NCBI RefSeq assembly: GCF_029952445.1
Contig: NZ_JAQPPK010000032.1
Coordinates: 1 to 52,180 of the forward strand
Reading direction: 5' to 3'
DNA: 52,180 bases
DNA from: Paenarthrobacter nitroguajacolicus
GTDB lineage: Bacteria > Actinomycetota > Actinomycetes > Actinomycetales > Micrococcaceae
This document shows positions 1 through 8,089 of this stretch, one piece after another. How positions within the stretch are numbered: the stretch's first letter is position 1; the number at the start of each line of letters is the position of its first letter. The notes beneath the pieces are model-generated. The model made no database searches. It was given only the letters and a program-made list of their open reading frames with translations, and had not been told where the DNA came from. The position numbers were made by a program, and so were the translations under genes.

Positions 1-51
1 GACCACGCCGTCGCCGACGACACGCTGCCCCCCCGAGACCCGGACCAAAAA

Positions 52-86
52 GGAAGCGACCCCGGAACCAAACCGGGATCGCTTCC
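52..86 (-). terminator. Hairpin terminator downstream of the NCS1 permease gene
   Basis: A 14-nt stem (GGAAGCGACCCCGG against CCGGGATCGCTTCC, one mismatch) closes a 7-nt AACCAAA loop. It lies about 50 bases past the stop codon of the minus-strand permease. Bases 1-51 carry no gene I can support; reading frames through them are open, but no start or family signal is visible. Confidence 0.6.
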
Positions 87-133
87 CCACGCCCGTTGAC
101 AAAACGAACTACATATTAGTTGGGTAGAGTCGG

Positions 134-1861
134 TTACTTTTGCGCGGGGAGCACCAGCCCGCCCGTCTTGTCCGTGGACAAGGCGAGGGACGAGATGAAC
201 TGGGGTTCGCCGTCGGGCCCGTCCTGACCGGACCGCAGCATGTCGGGACGTTCGAACTCAAGGCCCGTCACGTGGCAAAGGAGCTTCACGTCGCTGGGGT
301 TGCCGTCGGCGTCGAACATCGGCAGGTCAATGCCGTCATCCGCGCGGCGAAGGTAGTAGCGGCCCTTGGTGGCCAGGGCCAGGACCGGCGGCAGCACCAG
401 TGCCAGACCCACGGCAAAGATGGGCGAGAACGGCTGGACCGCCGAACCGAACGCGCCGAAGAACACCGCGATGGACACCCCGGCTGAAACCAGCATGGAA
501 ACAAAGCCCACCGGGTTCACGGCGTAGAGCATGCCGCGGCGGAATTCGGGAACCTTGGGTGAGATCTTCAGCAGGTACTTGTTGATGGCGATATCGGACG
601 CAACGGTGACAACCCACGCCATGGCGCAGTTGGCGTAGAAGCCGAGAATCGTGTTCAGGAATTCGAACATGTTCGACTCCATGAGGATCAGCGCGATCAC
701 CAGGTTGACCACTACGAACACCATCCGGCCCGGGTAGCTCTTGGTGATGCGGGTGAAGGAGTTGGTCCAGGCCAGCGAACCGGAGTAGGCGTTGGTTACG
801 TTGATCTTGATCTGGGAAATAACCACCAGCACCACCGCGAGGGTCATCGCGAGCCAGGCCGGCATCATCTCTTCGTAAACACCCAGGAACTGGTGGACGG
901 GCTCATTCGCGTGCACGGCTGCAGCAGGGTCCAGCTTGGCGATGAGGTAGATGGCGATGAACAGGCCGATGATCTGCTTGATGGCGCCAAAGATGACCCA
1001 GCCCGGACCGGCCAGGATCACCGCACGCCACCATGCACCCTTGTTCTCCGCGGTCTTCGGCGGCATGAAACGGAGGTAGTCGATCTGCTCGGCAATCTGG
1101 GCCATGAGCGAGAGGCAGACACCGGCCGCCAGCATGACCGAGGCCAGGTTCGGTCCGCCTTCCCCGGCAGCACCGGTGAAAGCGAAGAAGGCATCGATGC
1201 TTTCGGGGTGGGACAGCAGCAGGTAGCCCACAGGGACCACCATCAGCAGCAGCCACAGCGGGGTGGTCCACACCTGCAGAGTGGCCAGGGTCTTCATGCC
1301 GTAGATCACCAGGGGAATGATGATGATGGTGGACACGGCGTAGCCGATCCACTGCGGAATGCCGAGACCCAGTTGAAGTCCCTGCGCCATGATGGAGCCT
1401 TCGAGGGCGAAGAAGATGAACGTGAAGGTGGCAAAGATGATGTTGGTGACCACCGAGCCGTAGTAGCCAAACCCCGAGCCGCGCGTGATGAGGTCCAGGT
1501 CGATGTTGTAGCGGGCGGCATAGTAGGCAAGCGGGAATCCGGTGGCGAAGATGATCACCGCGGCCACGATGATGCCGAAGATCGCGTTCACCGTTCCGTA
1601 GGAGATGCCGATGTTGGCGCCGATCGAGAAATCAGCCAGGTAAGCGATACCACCCAGCGCACTGGTGGCCACCACACCGGCACTCCACTTCCTGTACGAC
1701 CTCGGGGCAAAGCGGAGGGTGTAGTCCTCCAGGCTTTCCTTCGCGGCGCTCATTGCGTCGGCGTTGCCTGGCGCTGGAACTGCTGAGGTACCGGGCACGA
1801 CGGCGGATGGTGCCGCCGTCGTTGGCTCCAGCGTCGCGGTACTCGTCTTGTCGTCGCTCAT
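134..1861 (-). CDS. NCS1-family purine/cytosine permease
   Basis: A 575-residue integral membrane protein of the nucleobase:cation symporter-1 family, expected to import a purine, pyrimidine or related heterocycle with H+ or Na+. After a hydrophilic, Ala/Pro/Thr-rich N-terminus of about 55 residues there are about 12 hydrophobic segments. The family-typical SLEDYTLRFAPRSYRKW entry and ALGGIAYLADFSIGANIG first helix are clear. The soluble C-terminal tail of about 80 residues is longer than in CodB-type members. It starts at ATG 1861 and diverges from bioB across a 193-bp intergenic region in which I recognise no operator. Substrate is unknown; no purine catabolic genes are adjacent. The family call is firm. 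Confidence 0.9.
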   Translation of the reverse strand: MSDDKTSTATLEPTTAAPSAVVPGTSAVPAPGNADAMSAAKESLEDYTLRFAPRSYRKWSAGVVATSALGGIAYLADFSIGANIGISYGTVNAIFGIIVAAVIIFATGFPLAYYAARYNIDLDLITRGSGFGYYGSVVTNIIFATFTFIFFALEGSIMAQGLQLGLGIPQWIGYAVSTIIIIPLVIYGMKTLATLQVWTTPLWLLLMVVPVGYLLLSHPESIDAFFAFTGAAGEGGPNLASVMLAAGVCLSLMAQIAEQIDYLRFMPPKTAENKGAWWRAVILAGPGWVIFGAIKQIIGLFIAIYLIAKLDPAAAVHANEPVHQFLGVYEEMMPAWLAMTLAVVLVVISQIKINVTNAYSGSLAWTNSFTRITKSYPGRMVFVVVNLVIALILMESNMFEFLNTILGFYANCAMAWVVTVASDIAINKYLLKISPKVPEFRRGMLYAVNPVGFVSMLVSAGVSIAVFFGAFGSAVQPFSPIFAVGLALVLPPVLALATKGRYYLRRADDGIDLPMFDADGNPSDVKLLCHVTGLEFERPDMLRSGQDGPDGEPQFISSLALSTDKTGGLVLPAQK

Positions 1862-2054
1862 GCGGGCTCGCTTTCTTCGTGGTCCTTGGCTCGTCCACGA
1901 CGCTAGTCACGCAGCGCGTCAATTCAGTCACGGGGATGTTTCGCAGCTGTAACTTCTGCACCACTGGTTCCAGGCTTACGCACCAAAAACCCGGATCACC
2001 CTTTGTGCGCACTCCACAAAATGGCCTCCCACCTGCGCGGATACCGTCGAGGAC

Positions 2055-3077
2055 ATGACCCATGCAAACCAAGAACCGGCCCGCCACGCCATCCTCGATA
2101 CCGCCCGCGAACAGGTCCTGGAACGCGGCGAGGGACTGGACGAAGCCCAGCTCGTACAGATTCTGCGGCTCCCCGACGACGCCATCCCCGCAGCGCTGCA
2201 ACTCGCCCACGAGGTTCGGCTGAAGCACTGCGGCGAGGACGTGGAGGTGGAAGGCATCATCTCCATCAAGACCGGCGGCTGCCCCGAAGACTGCCACTTC
2301 TGCAGCCAATCGGGACTATTCGACTCCCCCGTCCGCGGCGTGTGGCTGGACATTCCCGAACTGGTCAAAGCCGCCAAGGAAACAGCCGCTACGGGTGCCA
2401 CGGAATTCTGCATCGTTGCCGCCGTCCGTGGACCCGACATCAAACTGATGAACCAGATCAAGTTCGCCATCGATCGGATCAACGAGGAAGTGGACATCAA
2501 CATCGCTTGTTCCTTGGGCATGCTGACGCAGCATCAGGTGGACCAGCTCGCGGCGTGGGGTGTGCACCGGTACAACCACAACCTGGAAACGGCCCGCAGC
2601 TTCTTCCCCGAGGTGGTTACTACGCACAGCTACGAGGAACGCTTGGAAACCTGCGCCATGGTTAAAGCGGCCGGCATGGAACTGTGTTGCGGCGCCCTGA
2701 TCGGCATGGGCGAGTCCCTGGAACAACGGGCCGAACTCGCCGCACAGCTCGCAGCACTGGAGCCTCACGAAGTTCCCCTGAACTTCCTCAACCCCCGCCC
2801 CGGAACACCCTTGGAGAACCAGGGCATCATGGACGGCAAGGATGCCCTCCGGGCCATCGCAGCGTTCCGCTTGGCCATGCCCCGTACCGTGCTCCGCTAC
2901 GCCGGCGGCCGCGAACTTACCCTTGGCGACCTCGGCACCCGCGAGGGACTGCTCGGCGGAATAAACGCGGTGATCGTAGGGAACTACCTCACCACCCTGG
3001 GCCGCCCCGCCAACGCCGACCTCAACCTCCTGGTGGAGCTGAACATGCCCATCAAGGAACTCCAGAAGTCGCTATGA
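2055..3077 (+). CDS. bioB: Biotin synthase (radical SAM)
   Basis: A 340-residue cytosolic radical-SAM enzyme that inserts sulfur into dethiobiotin in the last step of biotin synthesis. The radical-SAM CxxxCxxC motif is C76-C80-C83 within TGGCPEDCHFCSQSG. The BioB stretches YNHNLETARSFF and CCGALIGMGES, and the TTLGRPANAD near the C-terminus, are all present. ATG 2055 follows a GAGGAC ribosome site. No bioA, bioD or bioF lies in the window, so bioB is unlinked from the rest of the pathway here. The stop codon overlaps the start of the next gene (ATGA, 3074-3077), so the two are translationally coupled. Confidence 0.96.
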   Translation: MTHANQEPARHAILDTAREQVLERGEGLDEAQLVQILRLPDDAIPAALQLAHEVRLKHCGEDVEVEGIISIKTGGCPEDCHFCSQSGLFDSPVRGVWLDIPELVKAAKETAATGATEFCIVAAVRGPDIKLMNQIKFAIDRINEEVDINIACSLGMLTQHQVDQLAAWGVHRYNHNLETARSFFPEVVTTHSYEERLETCAMVKAAGMELCCGALIGMGESLEQRAELAAQLAALEPHEVPLNFLNPRPGTPLENQGIMDGKDALRAIAAFRLAMPRTVLRYAGGRELTLGDLGTREGLLGGINAVIVGNYLTTLGRPANADLNLLVELNMPIKELQKSL

Positions 3078-3304
3078 GCGAGGCGGCACCGGCCGCCTAT
3101 TGCGGTCACTGCGGAGGTGACAGCCCGACGTCGGACGCCCACCAAAACTGCCGCCGGCAGTTGGCGATGGAGCCGCCCCGTTTTTGCCCCCAATGCAGCA
3201 GGCGGATGAAAGTCCAAGTGGCACCTTTGGGTTGGAGCGCGCATTGCTCCCGGCACGGATCCACGGGCTTTTGTACAGATAATGTTGCCAAAAGCGTTCC
3301 ATAA
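3074..3304 (+). CDS. bsaP: Small Cys-rich protein, biotin synthase auxiliary protein BsaP-like
   Basis: A 76-residue soluble protein with two close Cys pairs (YCGHCGG near residue 10 and FCPQC near residue 38) and further Cys and His residues (HQNC, HCSRHG, FC), consistent with binding a metal or an Fe-S cluster. Its ATG overlaps the bioB stop in an ATGA tetranucleotide. Actinobacterial bioB genes are known to be followed by such a short protein, named BsaP, which is needed for BioB activity. The assignment rests on position, size and cysteine pattern; biochemical activity of this copy is inferred. Confidence 0.8.
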   Translation: MSEAAPAAYCGHCGGDSPTSDAHQNCRRQLAMEPPRFCPQCSRRMKVQVAPLGWSAHCSRHGSTGFCTDNVAKSVP

Positions 3305-3346
3305 GGGCATTGGCTGTACAAAAACTCCCTGGGTAGGCTGATTGTC

Positions 3347-3787
3347 ATGGGCCAGAGCCGGGACCTGCTGACGCCGGAGCAGCGCAGCCGCAACATGTCC
3401 AAGATCCGGGGCAAGAACACCAAACCGGAGTTGCTGGTCCGCAGCCTCCTGCATGCCAAGGGCTATAGGTATCGCCTGCACGGGCAGTCCGGTGCCACGA
3501 AACTGCCTGGGCGTCCCGATCTTGTGTTCGCCGGCCGACGCAAAGTGGTGTTCGTCAACGGCTGCTTCTGGCATTTCCACGACTGCAAGGTGGGACTTCA
3601 TGCTCCTGCCGCGAACGCGGAATTCTGGGAGGCGAAACGCAGCCGGACCAGGGAACGGGACGCACAGCAGCGGGAGCTACTTACCGCAGACGGCTGGGAG
3701 GTGCTGACGGTCTGGGAATGCGAACTGAAGGATCTTCCGGTTCTCGAAAACCGGTTGACGGCTTTTCTCGGTTCCCGCGCCGGCTAA
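3347..3787 (+). CDS. vsr: Very short patch repair endonuclease (Vsr)
   Basis: A 146-residue nuclease that nicks 5' of T in T:G mismatches, which arise by deamination of 5-methylcytosine. The N-terminus MSKIRGKNTKPEL, the LPGRPDLVF segment with metal-binding D58, the zinc/DNA-contact segment NGCFWHFHDC (residues 71-80) and C-terminal VLTVWECEL match the family, and the length is normal. Vsr usually sits beside a Dcm-type cytosine methyltransferase; none is present here, so it is an orphan. It ends tail-to-tail with the next gene with a 4-nt overlap. Confidence 0.93.
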   Translation: MGQSRDLLTPEQRSRNMSKIRGKNTKPELLVRSLLHAKGYRYRLHGQSGATKLPGRPDLVFAGRRKVVFVNGCFWHFHDCKVGLHAPAANAEFWEAKRSRTRERDAQQRELLTADGWEVLTVWECELKDLPVLENRLTAFLGSRAG

Positions 3788-3957
3788 GGCTTGGTGGACG
3801 TGGAGGGAGCAGACTCGACGGGGTGATCGGACCCGGCGCTGTGGGAGCTCTGTTGCCACAAAGCGTAGGCCGCGGTCCCGCCGATGCCGAGAAGGATGGT
3901 CATGCAAAAGACGATGATGACCATCAGCCCAGGTGCTGGGCGAGCGCCACTGTCCAT
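3784..3957 (-). CDS. Small single-pass membrane protein, unknown function
   Basis: A 57-residue protein with a short polar N-terminus (MDSGARPAPG), one transmembrane helix around residues 11-32 (MVIIVFCMTILLGIGGTAAY) and a Ser/Thr/Pro-rich tail. An upstream in-frame start at 3981 would add 8 residues, but a strong GGAGAGGAG ribosome site is correctly spaced for ATG 3957. It is convergent with vsr. I do not recognise a family. The coding call relies on the ribosome site and the clear membrane segment. Confidence 0.55.
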   Translation of the reverse strand: MDSGARPAPGLMVIIVFCMTILLGIGGTAAYALWQQSSHSAGSDHPVESAPSTSTKP

Positions 3958-4161
3958 GCCTTGCTCCTCTCCTACGTTCACGCTTGGGAGTCCCCCGGAT
4001 CCGGGATTTCTTCCCTTCCCAGCTACTTTCCGGCCCGGGAATCAAGACTCCCTCTGAGTCCGCTCAAGATTGGATCAAGCTTTGCTTTTATGGCGGTTGG
4101 GCAGTTCCGGGGGTCCTACTGTTGAATCGTGAATCTATTGTTCGGAGGCGGGAGGGGATCG

Positions 4162-4542
4162 GTGTCTGAGTATGACGAATGCACAGACGCCCTGGTGGAT
4201 CACACCGTCCTCATCGGGCTCCAGGCCGAGCTCGGCGGAGACCCAGGCATCATTACTGCATTCGTGCGCAACTACGTGGCGCTGCTGCCCTGGCGGGTGT
4301 CCCGCCTGCACCGTGCACTGGCCAATCTGGACATAGACGACGCCATGGACGCAGTCCTCAGCTTGAAGACGTCAAGCCACATGGTGGGTGCGATCTGCAT
4401 GAACCGCCTCGCCACCGAGCTGGAGATGGGCATCCGGTTGCTGCCGCACGCGGATCACCTTCGTGAACTCGCTGACCAGGTCCGCGCGATCGAGAACTTT
4501 GTCCCGGGGACCATCCGGGAGCTCGAAAGTCCGATTCCGTAA
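4162..4542 (+). CDS. Hpt-domain-like protein lacking the phospho-accepting histidine
   Basis: A 126-residue all-alpha protein resembling a histidine phosphotransfer domain: an acidic N-terminus, FVRNYVALLPWRVSRLHRAL, then LSLKTSSHMVGA, which lines up with the Hpt core HSLKGSSxxxGA, followed by a LATELEMGIR helix. The phosphorylatable His aligns with Leu and the following Gly with Thr, while the Lys and Ser-Ser are kept. GTG 4162 is preferred over ATG 4129 because GGAGGGG lies 5 nt upstream of it. Phosphorelay activity is therefore unlikely; a binding or decoy role is an inference. The gene stands alone, upstream of the XRE-cupin regulator. Confidence 0.75.
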   Translation: MSEYDECTDALVDHTVLIGLQAELGGDPGIITAFVRNYVALLPWRVSRLHRALANLDIDDAMDAVLSLKTSSHMVGAICMNRLATELEMGIRLLPHADHLRELADQVRAIENFVPGTIRELESPIP

Positions 4543-4543
4543 A

Positions 4544-4614
4544 TTTCTTCACCTTAATGAAGAAAACCATTGACTCGCTAAAGATCTTCACTATAGTTGT
4601 GTGAGTTAGCTCAC
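4544..4614 (+). promoter_or_regulatory. Promoter and two dyads upstream of the XRE-cupin regulator
   Basis: A good sigma70-type promoter is visible: TTGACT at 4570-4575 and TATAGT at 4592-4597, with 16 bp between. It is flanked by two inverted repeats. TTTCTTC/GAAGAAA (4544-4550 and 4559-4565, 8-bp spacer) sits just upstream of the -35. GTGAG/CTCAC (4601-4605 and 4610-4614) lies at the expected transcription start. Their placement suggests autoregulation by the downstream regulator; this is inferred. Confidence 0.6.
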
Positions 4615-4631
4615 CAACGAAGGATGCGGCA

Positions 4632-5231
4632 ATGACCACCGAGACTCCTGCTCCCCCAGCCACAAGCGAACTGCTGGCGACTGTGGGAAACAAGGTGCGC
4701 ACCATGCGCAAGGCCAAGGGCATGACCCTCGCTCAACTCTCGGATATCACCGGCCTCAGCCAGGCGATAGTAAGCCAGATTGAACGCGGCATGGCCAACC
4801 CTTCCTTCACCACACTGGCCCAGCTGGCCCACGGTCTGGACATCCCCGTAGGGAGATTCTTCATCGGCCAGGACGAATCAAAGTCGCCGGTAGTCCGCAA
4901 ATCCGAGCGGCGAAACCTTGTAAACGTCACCCGCGAATCGGTGGGATCGGCAGTCCATGAACTGCTGACACCCAACCGGGACGGAAGCATCGAGGCGCAA
5001 TGGATCAGTACACCCCCAGGGCATGACACCAGCGCAACCCCTTTTACCCACAGCGGTGAAGAGTTCTGCTACATCATCTCAGGCCGAAAGGACGTCTATT
5101 TGGACGGCGTCTGCTACAGCCTCGAAGAGGGCGACTCGATCACCTACTCCTCAGAGATCCCCCACTGGTACAAGAACAGCTACGAAGAGGTATGCGTAGC
5201 CATCTGGGTCAACGCACCACACGCGTGGTAA
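4632..5231 (+). CDS. XRE-type HTH plus cupin transcriptional regulator
   Basis: A 199-residue DNA-binding regulator. Residues about 18-72 form an XRE/Cro HTH (VRTMRKAKGMTLAQLSDITG, then LSQAIVSQIERGMANPSFTTLAQLA). Residues about 110-195 form a small-molecule-binding cupin barrel (HSGEEFCYIISG, LEEGDSITYSSEIPHWYKN). Such proteins usually sense a pathway metabolite. It lies directly upstream of the catabolic cluster on the same strand, with dyads in its promoter, so it is the likely regulator of that cluster and of itself. The effector is unknown. Confidence 0.92.
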   Translation: MTTETPAPPATSELLATVGNKVRTMRKAKGMTLAQLSDITGLSQAIVSQIERGMANPSFTTLAQLAHGLDIPVGRFFIGQDESKSPVVRKSERRNLVNVTRESVGSAVHELLTPNRDGSIEAQWISTPPGHDTSATPFTHSGEEFCYIISGRKDVYLDGVCYSLEEGDSITYSSEIPHWYKNSYEEVCVAIWVNAPHAW

Positions 5232-5392
5232 CGCACCCGCCCTCAGGCGGCTTGGGCGTTTTCCCTTAACTGTCCGGACACGATCCCGTGGCCGCTGACA
5301 CTCCTTGCCACTTTCGCATCAAACGCCTCCAACAGGCGTTCCTGCGTCATACCCTTTCACGCCCTCCGGGGCGTCAGCGTAAGGAAACTTCC
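5232..5392 (+). promoter_or_regulatory. Leader between the regulator and the catabolic cluster
   Basis: The 161-bp gap holds a hairpin near the regulator stop (CCGCC/GGCGG at 5238-5250, followed by GGGCGTTTTCCC), a perfect 10-bp palindrome TGTCCGGACA (5271-5280), and a second hairpin ACGCCC/GGGCGT (5359-5374) just before the AAGGAA ribosome site of the transporter. The palindrome is a possible operator. The second hairpin could affect translation. No convincing -35/-10 pair stands out. Confidence 0.35.
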
Positions 5393-6715
5393 ATGCTGGA
5401 CATCCAAACGGACAACGCTGTCCCCACACCCAAAGCAACCACTCCTGACAAGGGCAAGAAATTCAGCCCAGAGGTCCGCAAAGGCCTCCTCGGCCTGGGC
5501 CTCGGCAACGCCCTTGAATGGTACGACTGGATGGTCTTCGGCCTCCTGTCAGCCTTCATTGGCCCAAACTTCTTCCCCAACACCGATCCCCTGTCCGCGA
5601 CGCTGAACGCCTTGGCTGTGTTCGCCGTCGGATTCGCCTTCCGCCCCTTGGGTGGCATCCTCCTGGGAACACTTGCGGACCGTATCGGCCGGCGGCGTGT
5701 CATGCTGCTCTCCATCATGCTGATGGCCGGCACCACGTTGATCATCGCCATCACGCCCAGCTATGCAACCATCGGACCCGCTGCCGGCATCATCCTGCTG
5801 GCCTGCCGTGTCCTGCAGGGCATTTCCACGGGCATCGAAGCCCCACTCTCCACCTCCCACGCCGTTGAACTGGCACCGGAAGGCCGCGAAGGCTATGTCG
5901 CCGGCATCATGTCCTTCTACGTCAACATCGGCATCCTGATGGCCTCGCTGGTCAGCTTCCTGTGCAGCCTGGTCATCGGCGGCGCAGCCATGGGCGAATG
6001 GGGCTGGCGCGTACCGTTCATCATCGGCGCACTCTTCGGCTTCGTGGTCCTGTACCTGCGGCGCTCGCTTCCGGAGACCCTCAAGCAAGAGGAAATGGCC
6101 ACCAACACGCCCCGCGCTGTCTGGAAGGGTGTCAGCAAGCACTGGCTTTCCGTCCTGGCCATCATCTTCGTAGTGGGCGCAGCGCAGGCCTACAACTACG
6201 CCTGGAACGTTGGCCTCCCAAGCGCAGCACGCAGCGGTTTCAAGGAAGATCCCACCGCTGTCTTCGCCCTCACCACCGTTCTGGGCGTCATCCTGGTGGT
6301 TGGCAGCTGGGTCATCGGCAAACTGGCCGACGGCAAGGCGATGTCCAAGTGGTTCCTGGTAACCCGCATCCTGGCCATCCCGGCGGTCTTCCTGATGCTG
6401 CTGTACGTGCAGCCGGGCATCGGTGGCTTCGCGGCCGTCCTGCTGGGCGGCTCGATAGTTCTGGTGCTCAACATGACCCTGTACAACGTTGTCAGCTCCT
6501 CCCTAATGCCAAAAAACATCCGGGGCACGGGCGTAGCCCTGGGTTACGGAATCGGCGTGGCCCTCTTCGGCGGCACCGCCTCGTATCTCCTGGTTTGGTT
6601 CCAGTCGCTGAACCTCAGCTGGATCTTCCCGGTCTACGTGGCCGTCCTGTCCATCCTCAGCATCGTTTTCTACATCGCCGCCCGCCGCTCCAACGGCATC
6701 TTCGTCGGCAAGTAA
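5393..6715 (+). CDS. MFS transporter, metabolite:H+ symporter (MHS) type
   Basis: A 440-residue, 12-helix permease. It has the MHS start LGLGNALEWYDWMVFG, the loop 2-3 signature GTLADRIGRRRVML, and acidic/aromatic helix-1 residues typical of organic acid or osmolyte:H+ symporters (KgtP/ProP/ShiA group). ATG 5393 is chosen because AAGGAA lies 6-8 nt upstream; an earlier in-frame GTG at 5288 would add 35 residues with no transporter character. It ends 9 nt before the FAD oxidoreductase gene and probably imports the substrate of the cluster, likely a carboxylate. Confidence 0.9.
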   Translation: MLDIQTDNAVPTPKATTPDKGKKFSPEVRKGLLGLGLGNALEWYDWMVFGLLSAFIGPNFFPNTDPLSATLNALAVFAVGFAFRPLGGILLGTLADRIGRRRVMLLSIMLMAGTTLIIAITPSYATIGPAAGIILLACRVLQGISTGIEAPLSTSHAVELAPEGREGYVAGIMSFYVNIGILMASLVSFLCSLVIGGAAMGEWGWRVPFIIGALFGFVVLYLRRSLPETLKQEEMATNTPRAVWKGVSKHWLSVLAIIFVVGAAQAYNYAWNVGLPSAARSGFKEDPTAVFALTTVLGVILVVGSWVIGKLADGKAMSKWFLVTRILAIPAVFLMLLYVQPGIGGFAAVLLGGSIVLVLNMTLYNVVSSSLMPKNIRGTGVALGYGIGVALFGGTASYLLVWFQSLNLSWIFPVYVAVLSILSIVFYIAARRSNGIFVGK

Positions 6716-6724
6716 GGACTTCCC

Positions 6725-8089
6725 ATGAACACGCTTGAACTCGCAACAACGACGGCGGACCTCACCGCCCCGGTCATCTCCCGTTCCGATGTGCTGGTGG
6801 TAGGTGGCGGCCCCGCAGGTGTTGCCGCCGCCGTCACCGCGGCCCGCTCCGGCGCCAAGGTCACCCTGCTGGAACGATACTCATCCTTGGGTGGCCTGGC
6901 GTCCGGCGGCATGGTCCTGGTGCTGGACGACATGATCAACGGCCAGGAAATCACCGTCACCGGCATCGTCTCCGAATACGTAGAGCGCTTGCAGAAACTG
7001 GGCCTGGCAATCGTCCCGCCGGCTGATGACCGGAAGGCCTCCGAGGAACTCTGGAACAAGTGGGGCCGCTACGGCACCTTCGATTTCCACTCCCACACCA
7101 ACCCGAAGCCCATCTGCTACGCCGCAGCCTTCGACCCGGACGGCTGGAAGCGCGTCTCCAACGACCTCGTCCGCGAAGCCGGCGTGGACCTCCGCCTGCA
7201 CTCCTGGTTCTCCCGTCCCATCGTGGATAACGGCGTGATCAAGGGCGTCATCTGCGAAACCAAGCTTGGCCCGCAAGCCTTCATGGCCGACGTCGTCATT
7301 GACACCACCGGTGACATCGACGTCGCGTCCCGTGCCGGCGCCAGTTACGCCAAGGACAACTACCTCACCACCCTGGTCTTCCGCCTGGGCAACGTGGACA
7401 CCAACGCCGCCGAAGCCTTTGAGCAGGCCAACCCCAAGGAAGCGCGCGCCATCAACCGCAAGATCAAGCGCATCCTCGGCGGAGCATGGGAACTGTGGTG
7501 GCTCAAGACCCCCATCGACGGCGTGGTCTGGTGCAACGCCCCGCACATGACCGGCTTCGACGGAGTGGACCCGGCAGACATGACCGCTGCCGAGTTCGCC
7601 GCCCGGGACCGCATCTCCGAGGCCGTGGACTACGTCCGGGCCAACCTGCCCGGTTTCGAAAACGCCTACATGCTGGACGTCGCCTCCCAGATGGGTGTCC
7701 GCCAAACCCGGCTCCTGCAGGGCGAGTACGTCATGACCAAGGACGATGTCACCCAGCGCCGCCACTTCGAGGACACGGTGGCCCGCGGACGCGACTACTA
7801 CTACCCATACCGCTCACTGCTGCCCAAGGAAGTGGACCAGCTCCTCGTTGCCGGCCGCCACTACTCCGCAACACCCGAAGCCCAGAAAATGTCCCGCGAG
7901 ATCCCGCCCTGCATGGCCATGGGCCAGGCCGTCGGCGTCGCAGCAGCCCTCGCCGTCGAAAGCGGTGTGTTGGTCCGCGAGGTGTCCGCTCTTGAAATCC
8001 AGGCGGGCATGCGCCGGCATGGTGCAGACCCAGGCGACGTTCCGTCGTCGAACGCCACGGTGGACTCTGACGCAGCGGTGCCGGCATGA
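6725..8089 (+). CDS. FAD-dependent oxidoreductase
   Basis: A 454-residue soluble flavoprotein of the FAD_oxidored type. The N-terminal Rossmann dinucleotide motif is DVLVVGGGPAGVAAA (about residues 22-36), ending in the ribose-binding E of LLER. An FAD-contact DTTGDIDVASRAG and a C-terminal FAD-closing segment GQAVGVAAALAVESG are present. The middle part is a substrate domain rich in Trp and His that I cannot match to a characterised enzyme. The stop overlaps the next start (ATGA, 8086-8089). It probably performs the first oxidation or dehydrogenation of the imported compound; that is inferred from gene order. Confidence 0.85.
   Translation: MNTLELATTTADLTAPVISRSDVLVVGGGPAGVAAAVTAARSGAKVTLLERYSSLGGLASGGMVLVLDDMINGQEITVTGIVSEYVERLQKLGLAIVPPADDRKASEELWNKWGRYGTFDFHSHTNPKPICYAAAFDPDGWKRVSNDLVREAGVDLRLHSWFSRPIVDNGVIKGVICETKLGPQAFMADVVIDTTGDIDVASRAGASYAKDNYLTTLVFRLGNVDTNAAEAFEQANPKEARAINRKIKRILGGAWELWWLKTPIDGVVWCNAPHMTGFDGVDPADMTAAEFAARDRISEAVDYVRANLPGFENAYMLDVASQMGVRQTRLLQGEYVMTKDDVTQRRHFEDTVARGRDYYYPYRSLLPKEVDQLLVAGRHYSATPEAQKMSREIPPCMAMGQAVGVAAALAVESGVLVREVSALEIQAGMRRHGADPGDVPSSNATVDSDAAVPA

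Noticed and set aside
1..99. Tail of a gene entering from the left
   Set aside because: A frame is open from base 1 to a TGA near 97, but it reads through the hairpin at 52-86 and shows no protein family signal.
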